Made by a program: the position numbers and the translations under genes
The notes under the pieces: model-generated
The model's database searches: none
Told to the model about the DNA's origin: nothing
The model's input: the letters and a program-made list of their open reading frames with translations, nothing else
Assembly (NCBI GenBank): GCA_016281015.1
Contig: JAEEHS010000042.1
Location: forward strand, 1 to 64,000
DNA length: 64,000 nucleotides
Source of the DNA: Bacteroidales bacterium
GTDB taxonomy: Bacteria; Bacteroidota; Bacteroidia; Bacteroidales; UBA932
Direction of reading: 5' to 3'
Shown: one piece after another, positions 6,824-16,309 of the stretch
Layout of the letters: every line of letters starts with the position of its first letter
How positions within the stretch are numbered: position 1 is the stretch's first letter

Positions 6824-9670
6824 ATGAAAGCATTTCTCAGACAAGTGGCCGCCCATTACTGGGGGCCGGACATACAGGATACCGTCTTTGTTTTCCCGAA
6901 CCGCCGGTCGATGGTTTTCTTCCGGAAATACCTTTCGGAGGAGGTCGCCGCCCACAGCCCTTCGCCCATCCTTTCGCCCCGGCTGTACACGGTCAACGAC
7001 TTTTTCTACCGGGTCTATGACGTGGACGTGACAGACCGCATCACGCTGATCCTGTCTCTCTACGAGGTGTACCATTCGCTCTATCCCCAGGCCGAGCCCC
7101 TGGATGAATTTGTCTTCTGGGGAGATGTGATCCTTTCGGATTTCGACGACGTGGACAAGTACCTGGTCGATGCGGAGGGCCTTTTCCGGAATGTGGCCGA
7201 GCTGAAGGACATCCAGGACGATTACAGCTATCTGACCCCGACGCAGCGGGAAGCCATCGATCGCTTCGTGGCCCATTTCCGCGACGGCAGCGGCCGCCTG
7301 ACGGTCCGGCCTGGAGGGGAAGAGACGGTCAAAGGCCGTTTCCTGCAGATCTGGAACCTGCTGATGCCCTTGTACAAGGGATTCCGCACCCGGCTGCGGG
7401 AGAAGGGAATGGCCTATGAGGGCATGGTGTACCGTGACCTGGCCGAGCGGCTCCAGGAGGGAATGAGCGTCCAGGACGTCCTGTGCGGGGCGTTCCCGGA
7501 GGCGCGGCGCTATGTCTTCGTGGGGCTGAACGCCCTGAATGCCTGTGAGAAGCGCGTCCTTTCCCGGATGCGGGATGCCGGTGTCGCCGAGTTCGTATGG
7601 GACTATGTCAGCGGGATGATCCGGGATCCGCTGAACAAGTCTTCGCTTTTCATGAAAGACAATGTGCGCAGTTTCCCGCAGGCCTTCCCGCTGGAGGCGG
7701 TCGGGGTGCCGGAGGTCCATGTGATCAGCGTTCCTTCTGCCGTCGGGGAGGTGAAACTTGCGCCGCAGCTGCTGCAGGAAAGGGTCCCGGGCGAAGCCGT
7801 GGAGACGGCCTTCGTGCTGCCGGATGAGAATCTGCTCCTTCCGCTGCTGAACTCCCTGCCGCCCGAGGTGGACAAAGTCAACGTGACCATGGGCCTGCCC
7901 ATCAAGAGCGGGGCCGTCTATACATTGATGAAGGCCGTGGCGGCGCTTCAGCTGCGCCTCAGGCCGCATGAGGGCGGTTGGCTGTTCTATCACCGCCCGG
8001 TGGGCGCCATCCTCTCTTCCACGCTGCTTTCCCAGGTGCTGACGGAGGGGGAGAAAGCGGTTGTCGCCCGGGTGAAACGCGAGGCGAAGTATTACATTCC
8101 CCGGGAGGACCTGCAGGGCGGACCGCTGCTGGAGATGATTTTCACGCCCGTGGTCACGGCGCCGGGGGAGGCGTCGGCCGAAGGAAACCGGGCCCTATCC
8201 GCCTACCTGTCCCGGATTGTGAGCTATGTGGGCTGGAAGCTTCGGGAGCAGACGTCCATGCTGCTGGAACTGGACTATGCCAAACGCTACCACATGGTCC
8301 TGAACGTGCTGTCCGCCGTGGACGCCGCCGTGCTTCCGCAGACCTGGCTGCGCCTGTTGGACAGCCTGCTGGACACGGTTTCCGTCCCGTTCCGGGGAGA
8401 ACCCCTGGAAGGACTCCAGATCATGGGCCCGCTGGAAACCCGCGCCCTGGACTTCCGGAATCTGGTCATCTTCTCGGCGAACGAGGGCGTCTTCCCGCGC
8501 CGGAGCGTTTCCTCCTCCTTCATCCCGCCGGAATTGAGAAAGGGGTTCGGCCTCCCGACCTACGAGTTCCAGGACGCCGTGTGGGCCTACTATTTCTACC
8601 GGATGATCCAGCGGGCCGAGAAGGTTTGGCTGGTGTATGACAGCCGGACGGAGGGAATGCGTTCGGGGGAGGAGAGCCGTTTCATCAAGCAGCTCGAATA
8701 CCATTTCCACCTGCCGCTCATCCGCGAGACGGATGCCGCCGTGGTGACGAGCGTCCCCGGCGAGAATGCCGTCGGGAAGACGGAAGAGGACATCGCCTCC
8801 ATCCGCAGCGGCCTTCTTTCCGCCACGACCCTCCAGAGTTACCTCTACTGCCCGGCGAAATTCTATTACCAGCAGGTCAAGCGCCTGAAGGCGGAAGACG
8901 AGGTGGCCGAGTCCCTGGACGCAGGCATGCTGGGGAACGTCTTTCATGGGACCATGCACGAACTCTATGACGGGAAGCCGCTGCTGACCTTGTCCATGCT
9001 GGAGAAGATGCTCGCCGACAAGGCCGGGCTCCACGCAGCCGTGCGGCGCCATATCCTGGAGGAAATGAACTCCATCGAGGTCAGCGGCCGGAACCTGGTG
9101 CTGGAGGGCGTCATCTATGACTATGTGGTCAGGACGCTGGAGCAAGACAAGCGGCTGCTGGAGGAAAGCGGAAGCTCCGGATTCCGTATCCTGGGCCTGG
9201 AGAAGCATCTGTATTGCGATTTCAACGGTTTCCATCTCCATGGCTACGTGGACCGCATCGACTCTTTCAGAAGCGGAGAGGTGCGGATCGTGGACTACAA
9301 GACGGGCAAGGTGGAAGACGACGATTTGAACATCACGGACGAGAATGCGGAGGCCGTGGTGGCGAAACTCTTCGGCGAGTCCAACAACGGACGGCCGAAA
9401 ATCGCCCTGCAGCTCTTTGTCTATGGCCTGCTGGTGGATGAGGAAGAGACGTTGCGCGCCCCTGTCATGGTCAATTCCATCTATTCGACGGCCCGGCTCT
9501 TTTCCCGCCCCCTGAAGGACATGCCGCGGAGCGCGGAATTCGTCTCGAAGGTCACGGAGCGGCTGAAGGCTGTGCTGGACGAGATGGTGGACCCGGACGT
9601 TCCCTTCCACCGGACCCAGGATCTGAAAACCTGCGCGATGTGTGACTTTAAAATGATTTGCGGACGATGA
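6824..9670 (+). CDS. AddB-like exonuclease subunit (PD-(D/E)XK, Fe-S)
   Basis: Predicted AddB-type partner of the helicase-nuclease encoded next, processing DNA double-strand ends for recombination; 948 residues. The N-terminal VFPNRRSMVFFRKYL is the inactivated helicase-like start seen in Bacteroidetes AddB relatives, with no Walker A motif. The C-terminal nuclease domain has D810 in VDRID and the motif D824-Y-K826 in RIVDYKTGK. Four cysteines frame it as in AddB Fe-S nucleases: C676 in YLYCPAKF and C937, C940, C946 at the very end. The stop codon overlaps the addA-like ATG (ATGA), so the two subunits are translationally coupled. Overall identity is moderate, hence no symbol. Confidence 0.85.
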   Translation: MKAFLRQVAAHYWGPDIQDTVFVFPNRRSMVFFRKYLSEEVAAHSPSPILSPRLYTVNDFFYRVYDVDVTDRITLILSLYEVYHSLYPQAEPLDEFVFWGDVILSDFDDVDKYLVDAEGLFRNVAELKDIQDDYSYLTPTQREAIDRFVAHFRDGSGRLTVRPGGEETVKGRFLQIWNLLMPLYKGFRTRLREKGMAYEGMVYRDLAERLQEGMSVQDVLCGAFPEARRYVFVGLNALNACEKRVLSRMRDAGVAEFVWDYVSGMIRDPLNKSSLFMKDNVRSFPQAFPLEAVGVPEVHVISVPSAVGEVKLAPQLLQERVPGEAVETAFVLPDENLLLPLLNSLPPEVDKVNVTMGLPIKSGAVYTLMKAVAALQLRLRPHEGGWLFYHRPVGAILSSTLLSQVLTEGEKAVVARVKREAKYYIPREDLQGGPLLEMIFTPVVTAPGEASAEGNRALSAYLSRIVSYVGWKLREQTSMLLELDYAKRYHMVLNVLSAVDAAVLPQTWLRLLDSLLDTVSVPFRGEPLEGLQIMGPLETRALDFRNLVIFSANEGVFPRRSVSSSFIPPELRKGFGLPTYEFQDAVWAYYFYRMIQRAEKVWLVYDSRTEGMRSGEESRFIKQLEYHFHLPLIRETDAAVVTSVPGENAVGKTEEDIASIRSGLLSATTLQSYLYCPAKFYYQQVKRLKAEDEVAESLDAGMLGNVFHGTMHELYDGKPLLTLSMLEKMLADKAGLHAAVRRHILEEMNSIEVSGRNLVLEGVIYDYVVRTLEQDKRLLEESGSSGFRILGLEKHLYCDFNGFHLHGYVDRIDSFRSGEVRIVDYKTGKVEDDDLNITDENAEAVVAKLFGESNNGRPKIALQLFVYGLLVDEEETLRAPVMVNSIYSTARLFSRPLKDMPRSAEFVSKVTERLKAVLDEMVDPDVPFHRTQDLKTCAMCDFKMICGR

Positions 9671-12600
9671 TCAGACTTCTCAAAGCCTCCGCCGGAACCG
9701 GCAAGACCTACCGGCTGTCCCGGGAATACATCCGTTTGCTGCTGACTTCGGATGATCCGACACCCTACCGGCACATCCTCGCCGTGACCTTCACCAATAA
9801 GGCTACGGACGAGATGAAACGCCGGATTCTCAAGGAGTTGCACCTGCTTTCGGAGAGTCCTTCGGCGTCGCCGTATTATGCGTATTTCAAGGAAACGCTC
9901 GGCTGGCCGGACGTCCAGCTGAAGCAGCGGGCGGCGACCCAGCTGGCCTTGATTCTGCATGATTACTCCGCCTTCGCGGTCTCGACCATCGACAAGTTCT
10001 TCCAGCAGACCCTCCGGGCCTTCTCGCGCGAAATCGGCCAGTTCGCCTCCTACCAGGTGGACTTGGACAAGCCCGCCCTCCTGCAGGAGAGTGTGGACCG
10101 GGTGCTGGACGCCCTGACGGAAGGGGACCGGACGCTGCTGGAGTGGCTGACGGAAGGTGTAAGGACGGAGCTGGAACGGGGCGGACGCTTCAACCTGGAC
10201 GGACGGCTCCTGGAAATGGCCGAATCCCTCTCCTCCGAAGACCATGACTCCGCCGTCCGTGCGCTGGGCATCGACGAAAAGGCTTTGTGGACCAAGGAGC
10301 GGCTCCGGAAGGTCGGAAAGTCCATCAAGGCGCTGACCGGCAGCTATGTAGCCGAAGTGCGCCAGGCGGCCGTGGACGCGCTCGCCGTCCTGGAGGCCCA
10401 TCATATCCGGCCGGAGGATTCGAACAGGGGATTCATGAAGGCTATCTACACCTACCGGGACCTCGGCGACGGCGACCCCGTGGCGATGCCGACGCCCTCG
10501 TTCCTCGCGAATGCGGCGGATTCCTCGAAATGGTTCTCTAGGAGCAAGGATGGATTCCGCGTGGCGCTGGAAGGTTCGCTGGAAGAGCCCCTGGGACGTC
10601 TGACGGCCCTTTTCGGGCAGCCTTACCGGATATTCTCTACGGCGCGCCTCATCCGTGAACAGCTGTATGGACTCGGCGTGGCCGGCGAACTCCGCTCGGC
10701 CCTGACCGAGATCCAGAAAGAGAAGAATGTCCTGTCGCTGGACGATTCGAACGCACTTCTTCGCAGCATCATCGACGGGACGGATGCACCGTTCATTTAT
10801 GAGAAAATGGGCGTCCGCTACGAGCATTTCCTCCTGGATGAGTTCCAGGATACGTCCACGATTCAATGGGACAATTTCCGTCCCCTGGTCGAGAACGCCC
10901 TCTCCGGGGGCCATGACAGCCTGATCGTGGGCGATGTGAAACAGGCCATCTACCGCTGGCGCGGCTCCGACTGGAACCTCCTCGCCTCCCGGGTCCAGGA
11001 ACAGCTGGATGTGCCGGAGGACCAGGTCGAGAACATGGACAAGAACTACCGGACGTGCCGGCAGATCGTCGATTTCAACCGGGACTTCTTCGCCTACGCG
11101 GCGCAGGAACTGGACCGGCTTCTGGGGCAGCCGTCCATCGCCCCGTTATACGGCCGTCCCAAGGTCCAGGAAGACTTCCGCTATCCGGAACCCGGCAGCG
11201 TGGACGTCGTCTTCGTCGAGGACCAGATGGAGGAGATTCTCCAGACCATCCGGGACGTGATGGAGCGGGGCGCCCGTTACGGCGACATCGCGATCCTGGT
11301 GCGCGGCAATGCGGAAGGTTCGGCCATCGCCCAGAGGCTGGTCGCGGAAAAGATTCCCGTCGTGTCGGACGATTCGCTGTTCGTGAAGACCTCCGTGACG
11401 GTCCGCCGGCTCATTTCGCTCCTGACCCGTGCCGTCCAGCCTCCCGTACCGGGTGAGCGTCCGGGCGTAGGTTCCTTCCTTGCCCAGACGCTCCGGATCG
11501 ACCTGCCGGAAGGGGCCCACACGCTCGTGGATCTGTCGGAGGACCTGCTCCGTAGCCTCCGGACGGCCTATCCGGCCGTTTTCGAGGCGGAGATTCCCTA
11601 TATCCGCGCCTTCATGGACCATCTGTCCGACTGGGTTTCCATGGGCGGGAACGACCTCTCGGCCTTCCTCAAGGACTGGGAAAGCAGCGATCCGAAGATT
11701 GTCTCTCCGGATGTGGGCGCCTCTGTCCGGGTGATGACCGTCCACAAGTCCAAGGGACTGGAATTTCCCTACGTCATCTTCCCCTTCGCCGAGAAGGTGA
11801 GCTTGTACAAGGCCTCCTCCCTCTGGTGCCATCCGGCCGTGGAGGGCACGCCGCTCAGCGGTGACGGGGAGGGCCTGTTCCATGTCAGCCTGAGCTCCGC
11901 TTCCGACCAGACCCTGTTCTCCGAGGACTATCACCGGGAGCAGCGGGAGCAGATGATGGACAATTTCAATATCTTCTATGTGGCGATGACCCGGCCCGTG
12001 TACGGCTTGAAGGTGATTTCCGCCCTGCCGCCCAAAAAGGTCACGGACGACGGCTCGGAGGATTGGAAAGACATGTCCCAGGTCCTCTACGGCTATCTGA
12101 AAAGCCATTCCGCCCATCAGGGAGAGCCCTATGACTTCTCGAAGATGGACCGCCAGACGGCTGCGGAAAGGCCCTGGAAGGCGGCGTATCCCTCCTGGAA
12201 GGTGGACGAGCGGGGGCGCCTCCGCTTCTCGCCCGAAGCCTTTGACTATTTCGGTCCGGACGGGACGGTCGGTCCCCATTCCTCCGCCCGTCGCAGGGGA
12301 CTTGTCCTGCACGACATCCTCGCGGGAATCCGGGTGAGAGACGACCTGCCGCGTGCGGTGGAGCGGGTCATCCGCAGCGGAGAAATGGAGGCGGCGGACC
12401 GGGATGCCACCCTCCGCTTCCTGGACGGGGAAATCGCTTCGGTCGCCTCGCGCAGCTGGTTCCCTTCCGATGACTCCCGCATCCTCAACGAGGAGAGCAT
12501 CTTCGGCCGCGACGGGCGCATCCACCGGCCCGACCGGGTGGTCCTTCATCCGGACGGAAGCGTGGACATCATCGATTACAAATTCGGCGGTCCGTCCGGG

Positions 12601-12723
12601 GCCTATCCGAAGCAGGTGAAGGGGTATATGGACCTCTTCCGGGCGATGGGATACGCCGGAGTGAGGGGGTATCTTTGGTTTATCCGCGAAGGAGCCGCCG
12701 ACGAGATTTTGGAAATCCGCTGA
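9667..12723 (+). CDS. AddA-like UvrD-family helicase/nuclease
   Basis: ATP-dependent SF1A helicase with a C-terminal nuclease domain, expected to work with the preceding AddB-like subunit as the RecBCD counterpart; 1018 residues. Walker A is ASAGTGKT (7-14), Walker B/motif II is DEFQDTS (391-397), then GDVKQAIYRWRG (motif III), TVHKSKGLEFP (motif V region) and FYVAMTRP (motif VI). The terminal nuclease has RPDRVV and IIDYKFG (D970, K972). I use the ATG at 9667 inside the stop of the upstream gene. A TTG three codons earlier is possible but less likely. The gene's 3' end contains the promoter of the next operon. Confidence 0.9.
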   Translation: MIRLLKASAGTGKTYRLSREYIRLLLTSDDPTPYRHILAVTFTNKATDEMKRRILKELHLLSESPSASPYYAYFKETLGWPDVQLKQRAATQLALILHDYSAFAVSTIDKFFQQTLRAFSREIGQFASYQVDLDKPALLQESVDRVLDALTEGDRTLLEWLTEGVRTELERGGRFNLDGRLLEMAESLSSEDHDSAVRALGIDEKALWTKERLRKVGKSIKALTGSYVAEVRQAAVDALAVLEAHHIRPEDSNRGFMKAIYTYRDLGDGDPVAMPTPSFLANAADSSKWFSRSKDGFRVALEGSLEEPLGRLTALFGQPYRIFSTARLIREQLYGLGVAGELRSALTEIQKEKNVLSLDDSNALLRSIIDGTDAPFIYEKMGVRYEHFLLDEFQDTSTIQWDNFRPLVENALSGGHDSLIVGDVKQAIYRWRGSDWNLLASRVQEQLDVPEDQVENMDKNYRTCRQIVDFNRDFFAYAAQELDRLLGQPSIAPLYGRPKVQEDFRYPEPGSVDVVFVEDQMEEILQTIRDVMERGARYGDIAILVRGNAEGSAIAQRLVAEKIPVVSDDSLFVKTSVTVRRLISLLTRAVQPPVPGERPGVGSFLAQTLRIDLPEGAHTLVDLSEDLLRSLRTAYPAVFEAEIPYIRAFMDHLSDWVSMGGNDLSAFLKDWESSDPKIVSPDVGASVRVMTVHKSKGLEFPYVIFPFAEKVSLYKASSLWCHPAVEGTPLSGDGEGLFHVSLSSASDQTLFSEDYHREQREQMMDNFNIFYVAMTRPVYGLKVISALPPKKVTDDGSEDWKDMSQVLYGYLKSHSAHQGEPYDFSKMDRQTAAERPWKAAYPSWKVDERGRLRFSPEAFDYFGPDGTVGPHSSARRRGLVLHDILAGIRVRDDLPRAVERVIRSGEMEAADRDATLRFLDGEIASVASRSWFPSDDSRILNEESIFGRDGRIHRPDRVVLHPDGSVDIIDYKFGGPSGAYPKQVKGYMDLFRAMGYAGVRGYLWFIREGAADEILEIR

Positions 12724-12738
12724 TTATGCGTATCTTTG
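12708..12738 (+). promoter_or_regulatory. Promoter of the DUF4290-ftsK-lolA operon
   Basis: TTTG (12708-12711), 19-nt spacer, TATCTTTG (12731-12738): an exact consensus match. The -33 part lies within the last codons of the addA-like gene. The ATG follows 22 nt after the -7 box. Confidence 0.8.
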
Positions 12739-12760
12739 TCCATTACGAAAAGTAGAGTCT

Positions 12761-13423
12761 ATGGAAGCCAACGAAAATACCATCAAACTGTATTACAATA
12801 CCGAAGTAGAAAAGTTGCAGATGCCGGAATACGGCCGGAACGTGCTCAAAATGGTCGAACAGCTCCGGGAGATTCCCGACCGGAAGAAACGCAGCGAACA
12901 GGCCTATGCCGTCGTGAAGGTGATGGAAAGCCTCAATCCGCAGGTCCACCAGCAGGACAATTACATGCAGAAGCTCTGGGACCATCTGTACATGATCGCA
13001 GGTTATGACCTGGACATCGATTCGCCTTACCCAGCCCCGCTGCCGGAAGTGATCGGCAGCCGTCCGGATCCCATCCCCCTGCAGACCCGTCCCATCAAGG
13101 CCCGGCATTATGGACGCAACATTGAAAGCATCCTGAACCTGATTGCCGCCGAGGCAGACGGGGAGGTGAAGACGGCCATGATCCGTTCGCTGGCGATCTA
13201 CATGCGCCAGCAGTATCTGATCTGGAACAAGGACACGGTGGCGGATGCGACGATTTTCCAGGATATCGAACGGCTCTCCGACGGGAAAGTGAAGGTACCC
13301 GAAGGCATGGAACTGACCAAGCTCTCGGCAGATATTTCCTTCGCCCGGCCCGGCATGAACCTCAATTTCGGCCGCGCACCCCGGGTGAACCGTCCGTTCA
13401 AGAACAAGGGCAAGAAAAAATGA
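12761..13423 (+). CDS. DUF4290 family protein
   Basis: A 220-residue, probably cytoplasmic protein of the Bacteroidetes-specific DUF4290 family, whose function is not known. Recognisable stretches are the start KLYYNTEVEKLQMPEYGRN, HQQDNYMQKLWDHL, and RHYGRNIESILNL. The C-terminus is lysine-rich and disordered (NKGKKK). There is no signal peptide or membrane segment. It is the first gene after a strong promoter, and its stop overlaps the ftsK ATG (ATGA), so its expression is tied to the DNA translocase. A role near chromosome segregation or division is plausible by context only. Confidence 0.85.
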   Translation: MEANENTIKLYYNTEVEKLQMPEYGRNVLKMVEQLREIPDRKKRSEQAYAVVKVMESLNPQVHQQDNYMQKLWDHLYMIAGYDLDIDSPYPAPLPEVIGSRPDPIPLQTRPIKARHYGRNIESILNLIAAEADGEVKTAMIRSLAIYMRQQYLIWNKDTVADATIFQDIERLSDGKVKVPEGMELTKLSADISFARPGMNLNFGRAPRVNRPFKNKGKKK

Positions 13424-15777
13424 AAAAACTGGATGAAAGAACCCGGGCCGGACTTTTTTTCGCCCTGAAACTCGCCGTCGCGGTCCTTGCCGTGACGGTG
13501 ACCCTCTCCGTGATTTCCTATCTCTTTACCTGGAAGGCGGATCAGAGCCTTTCCACGGGAAGCGGTGTGGCGGCGAATGCGGCGGCTTCCGGCGGTTTTT
13601 CCATCGGCCATTTCCTGGTGACCCAGTCGTTCGGCCTGGCGGCCCTTCCGCTGGTTGTCGTCCTGATTCTCTTTTCGGTCAAACTGTTCTGGCCACAGAG
13701 CCCCTATTCCATGAAAAGATGGTTCTGGGGATGCTTGGGAGGTACTTTCCTCGGCTCGTGGATCCTCGCCTACGGCAGCATCCTTTTCGGCGGGGAAACG
13801 CTTTTCGCCGGCGGTCTGGGCGGCCGTGCAGGGGCGGGTCTTGTCGCTTGGTTGCTCTCCCTTTTCGGGGAATGGGTGACAGGGGCCTTTCTCCTTAGCC
13901 TCGTCGCGCTCTGGCTCTTTTTCCTGAGCCGTCGTTTTTCAGACTGGCTGATGGGGGTCAAACCGGAGCCCTCGCCGCTCTCTGAGCCCTTGCCGGTGGA
14001 GGAAGAGCCCCAAAAGGAACCGGAGGAAACGGAGACGATCCCGGAGCCTGTACCGGTAGCGGTGAAAGAGCCGATGGTGCGGAAACCGAAGCCCCCGAAG
14101 AAGAATACTCCGGAAGAAACGGCTCCGGAGGAAGCGGAGGGCAGTTTCGATGTCGTGACGGACGATACGCTGGACCAGGAGGTCAAAAAGCCCCTGCCGC
14201 GGATCGAAAACCGCCTGGATCCGCCGGACGGCCTGCCGCGATACAAATTCCCGTCCCTGGACCTGCTGGGTGACTATCTTTCCGCCCGTCACGAAGTGTC
14301 CCAGGACGAACTCAGCCGCAACAACAACAAGATCCGGGCGACCCTGGCGAGTTATAAGATCCAGGTGCGGGACGTAACCGCCATCGTCGGGCCCACCGTG
14401 ACCCTCTACAAGGTCTACCCGGCTCCCGGGGTGAAGATTTCCGCCATCCGACAGCTCCAGGACGACATCGCCATCTCCCTGAATGCCAAGGGGGTCCGTA
14501 TCACGACCCTCAGCGATTCCGTCGGCATCGAGGTCGCCAATGACAAGGCGTCCATCGTGCCGCTCAAGCAGCTGTTGAACGACGAGGCTTTCCGCTCGGC
14601 CAAGGCGGAACTGCCGGTGGCCATCGGTTACACGATCTCCCAGCAGGTGAAGGTCTTCGACCTGGCGGACGCCCCGCATCTGCTGGTGGCCGGTGCGACC
14701 AAGCAGGGCAAGTCGGTCGGCCTGAACGTGATTGTCGCATCCCTGCTCTATTCCAAGCATCCTTCCGAGCTGAAATTCGTGTTCATCGATCCCAAGATGG
14801 TGGAGTTCTCCTCCTATGCGAAACTCATCAAGCACTATCTGGCGGTGCTGCCGACGGCCGCGAGCGCCGACGATGAGAAGGACCATGCCATCGTCAAGAA
14901 CGCCAAGAGCGCCGCGGCCATCCTGCAGTCGCTCTGCGTGGAAATGGACGCCCGCTATGAACTGCTGTCCAAGGCGATGGTCAACAACATCAAGCTCTAC
15001 AACGACAAATACCGGGACCGCAAGCTGCGTCCGGATGAAGGGCACCATTTCCTTCCTTATATCGTCGTCGTCATCGACGAGTATGCGGATCTGACCATGT
15101 CCGTGGGCGCCGGTCCGGAAGCCAAGGGCATGGCCCGCAGCATCACCACGTCGGTCATCCGCCTGGCCCAGAAAGGACGCGCGGCGGGGCTGCATGTCAT
15201 CCTGGCCACCCAGCGGCCGACTGTGGATGTGATTACCGGCCTCATCAAGGCGAACTTCCCGATGCGGATTGCTTTCCGCGTTACATCCCGTATCGACTCA
15301 GCGACCATCCTGGACCAGCCCGGGGCCGACAAGTTGATCGGCCGTGGCGACATGCTGCTGTACAGCGGCGTGGAGATGGAACGGGTCCAGTGTGCCTTTA
15401 TCGGCAATGACGAAATTGTCGCCTTGACCGATGCCGTCGGGGACCAGGTGGGCTTCCAGAAGTCCTACAACACGCCTTACTACCTGCCTGAACCGCCCTC
15501 CGAAGGCGGTGACGAGGGCTCCGGCGGCCTGGTGGACATGAAAGCGCTGGATGAACGTTTCGAGGAAGCGGCCCGGATGATCGTCATCAACCAGCGGGGC
15601 TCGACCTCTGACCTACAGCGCCGCCTGGGCATGGGCTATGCCAAGGCCGGCCGGGTCATGGACCAGTTGGAAGCGGCGGGCATCGTGGGACCCCAGAACG
15701 GCGCCAAGCCCCGGGAGGTCCTGATCAAGGATGTCGCCGAACTCGAAGAAGTTCTGGCACACTTTATGGAAAAGTAA
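13420..15777 (+). CDS. ftsK: DNA translocase FtsK
   Basis: Septum-located DNA pump that moves chromosome ends and directs XerCD/dif resolution at division; 785 residues. Four N-terminal transmembrane segments lie within about residues 10-170, followed by a Pro/Glu/Lys-rich linker (to about 270). The motor domain has Walker A GATKQGKS (425-432), FVFIDPKMVEF, and Walker B VVVIDEYADL. The C-terminal winged-helix gamma domain (GSTSDLQRRLGMGYAKAGR) reads KOPS-type orientation sequences. The ATG overlaps the DUF4290 stop. The lolA-like gene begins 4 nt after its stop. Confidence 0.95.
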   Translation: MKKLDERTRAGLFFALKLAVAVLAVTVTLSVISYLFTWKADQSLSTGSGVAANAAASGGFSIGHFLVTQSFGLAALPLVVVLILFSVKLFWPQSPYSMKRWFWGCLGGTFLGSWILAYGSILFGGETLFAGGLGGRAGAGLVAWLLSLFGEWVTGAFLLSLVALWLFFLSRRFSDWLMGVKPEPSPLSEPLPVEEEPQKEPEETETIPEPVPVAVKEPMVRKPKPPKKNTPEETAPEEAEGSFDVVTDDTLDQEVKKPLPRIENRLDPPDGLPRYKFPSLDLLGDYLSARHEVSQDELSRNNNKIRATLASYKIQVRDVTAIVGPTVTLYKVYPAPGVKISAIRQLQDDIAISLNAKGVRITTLSDSVGIEVANDKASIVPLKQLLNDEAFRSAKAELPVAIGYTISQQVKVFDLADAPHLLVAGATKQGKSVGLNVIVASLLYSKHPSELKFVFIDPKMVEFSSYAKLIKHYLAVLPTAASADDEKDHAIVKNAKSAAAILQSLCVEMDARYELLSKAMVNNIKLYNDKYRDRKLRPDEGHHFLPYIVVVIDEYADLTMSVGAGPEAKGMARSITTSVIRLAQKGRAAGLHVILATQRPTVDVITGLIKANFPMRIAFRVTSRIDSATILDQPGADKLIGRGDMLLYSGVEMERVQCAFIGNDEIVALTDAVGDQVGFQKSYNTPYYLPEPPSEGGDEGSGGLVDMKALDERFEEAARMIVINQRGSTSDLQRRLGMGYAKAGRVMDQLEAAGIVGPQNGAKPREVLIKDVAELEEVLAHFMEK

Positions 15778-15781
15778 GCGT

Positions 15782-16309
15782 ATGCGTACGCTTTTTACTC
15801 TGCTTGTGGCCTTCGCCGCCTCGCTTCCGCTCTTTGCCGGCGGAGGAATTCCGCTGCTGGACAAGGTGGCGGGACACCGTGTCTCCTTCCATTATACCTA
15901 TTCGCTGTCCAAGGACGGTGCACCGATGCAGGAGGTGACAGGGGGGGAGGTGATCGTCGAGGACAATGCCTATCGTCTGGAAGGATTGGGACTGGAAGTT
16001 ATTTCCGACGGACAGACCCGCTGGTCCTGTGACGCCGAGGCCGGGGAGGTGGTCATCGAGAAGGTCGAGAAAGAAGACATCTTCACCAATCCGGCACTGT
16101 TCATCGGCTCTTACCGCCAGTACATGGACCGGCTGAAAGTCAACAGCAGCAGCGCGGACGGCCTGGATGTCACCCTGACCCTGGACACGGATACCTATGC
16201 CCGCTTCGTCCTGACGGGGATCCGCTTCCTTGACAAAGAAGGAAAAAGCGGCTTCACGCTGGACGTGAAGTCGCTTCCTGCAAGTTATGTGGTCACCGAC
16301 CTGCGTTAA
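15782..16309 (+). CDS. lolA: LolA-like outer-membrane lipoprotein carrier protein
   Basis: Secreted periplasmic protein of 175 residues with an N-terminal signal peptide (MRTLFTLLVAFAASLPLFAG). It then has the LolA/YcfI-like beta-barrel pattern: a short F-x-Y segment (SFHYTYSLSKDG), a YRLEGLGLEVISDGQTRW strand, and a VTLTLDTDTYARF region. LolA ferries lipoproteins across the periplasm, and the ftsK-lolA pairing recurs in Bacteroidetes. The start at 15782 gives a clean signal peptide; an upstream in-frame start inside ftsK does not. The stop overlaps by 3-4 nt the stop of the convergent FISUMP gene. Similarity of this family is weak, so the exact role is tentative. Confidence 0.72.
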   Translation: MRTLFTLLVAFAASLPLFAGGGIPLLDKVAGHRVSFHYTYSLSKDGAPMQEVTGGEVIVEDNAYRLEGLGLEVISDGQTRWSCDAEAGEVVIEKVEKEDIFTNPALFIGSYRQYMDRLKVNSSSADGLDVTLTLDTDTYARFVLTGIRFLDKEGKSGFTLDVKSLPASYVVTDLR

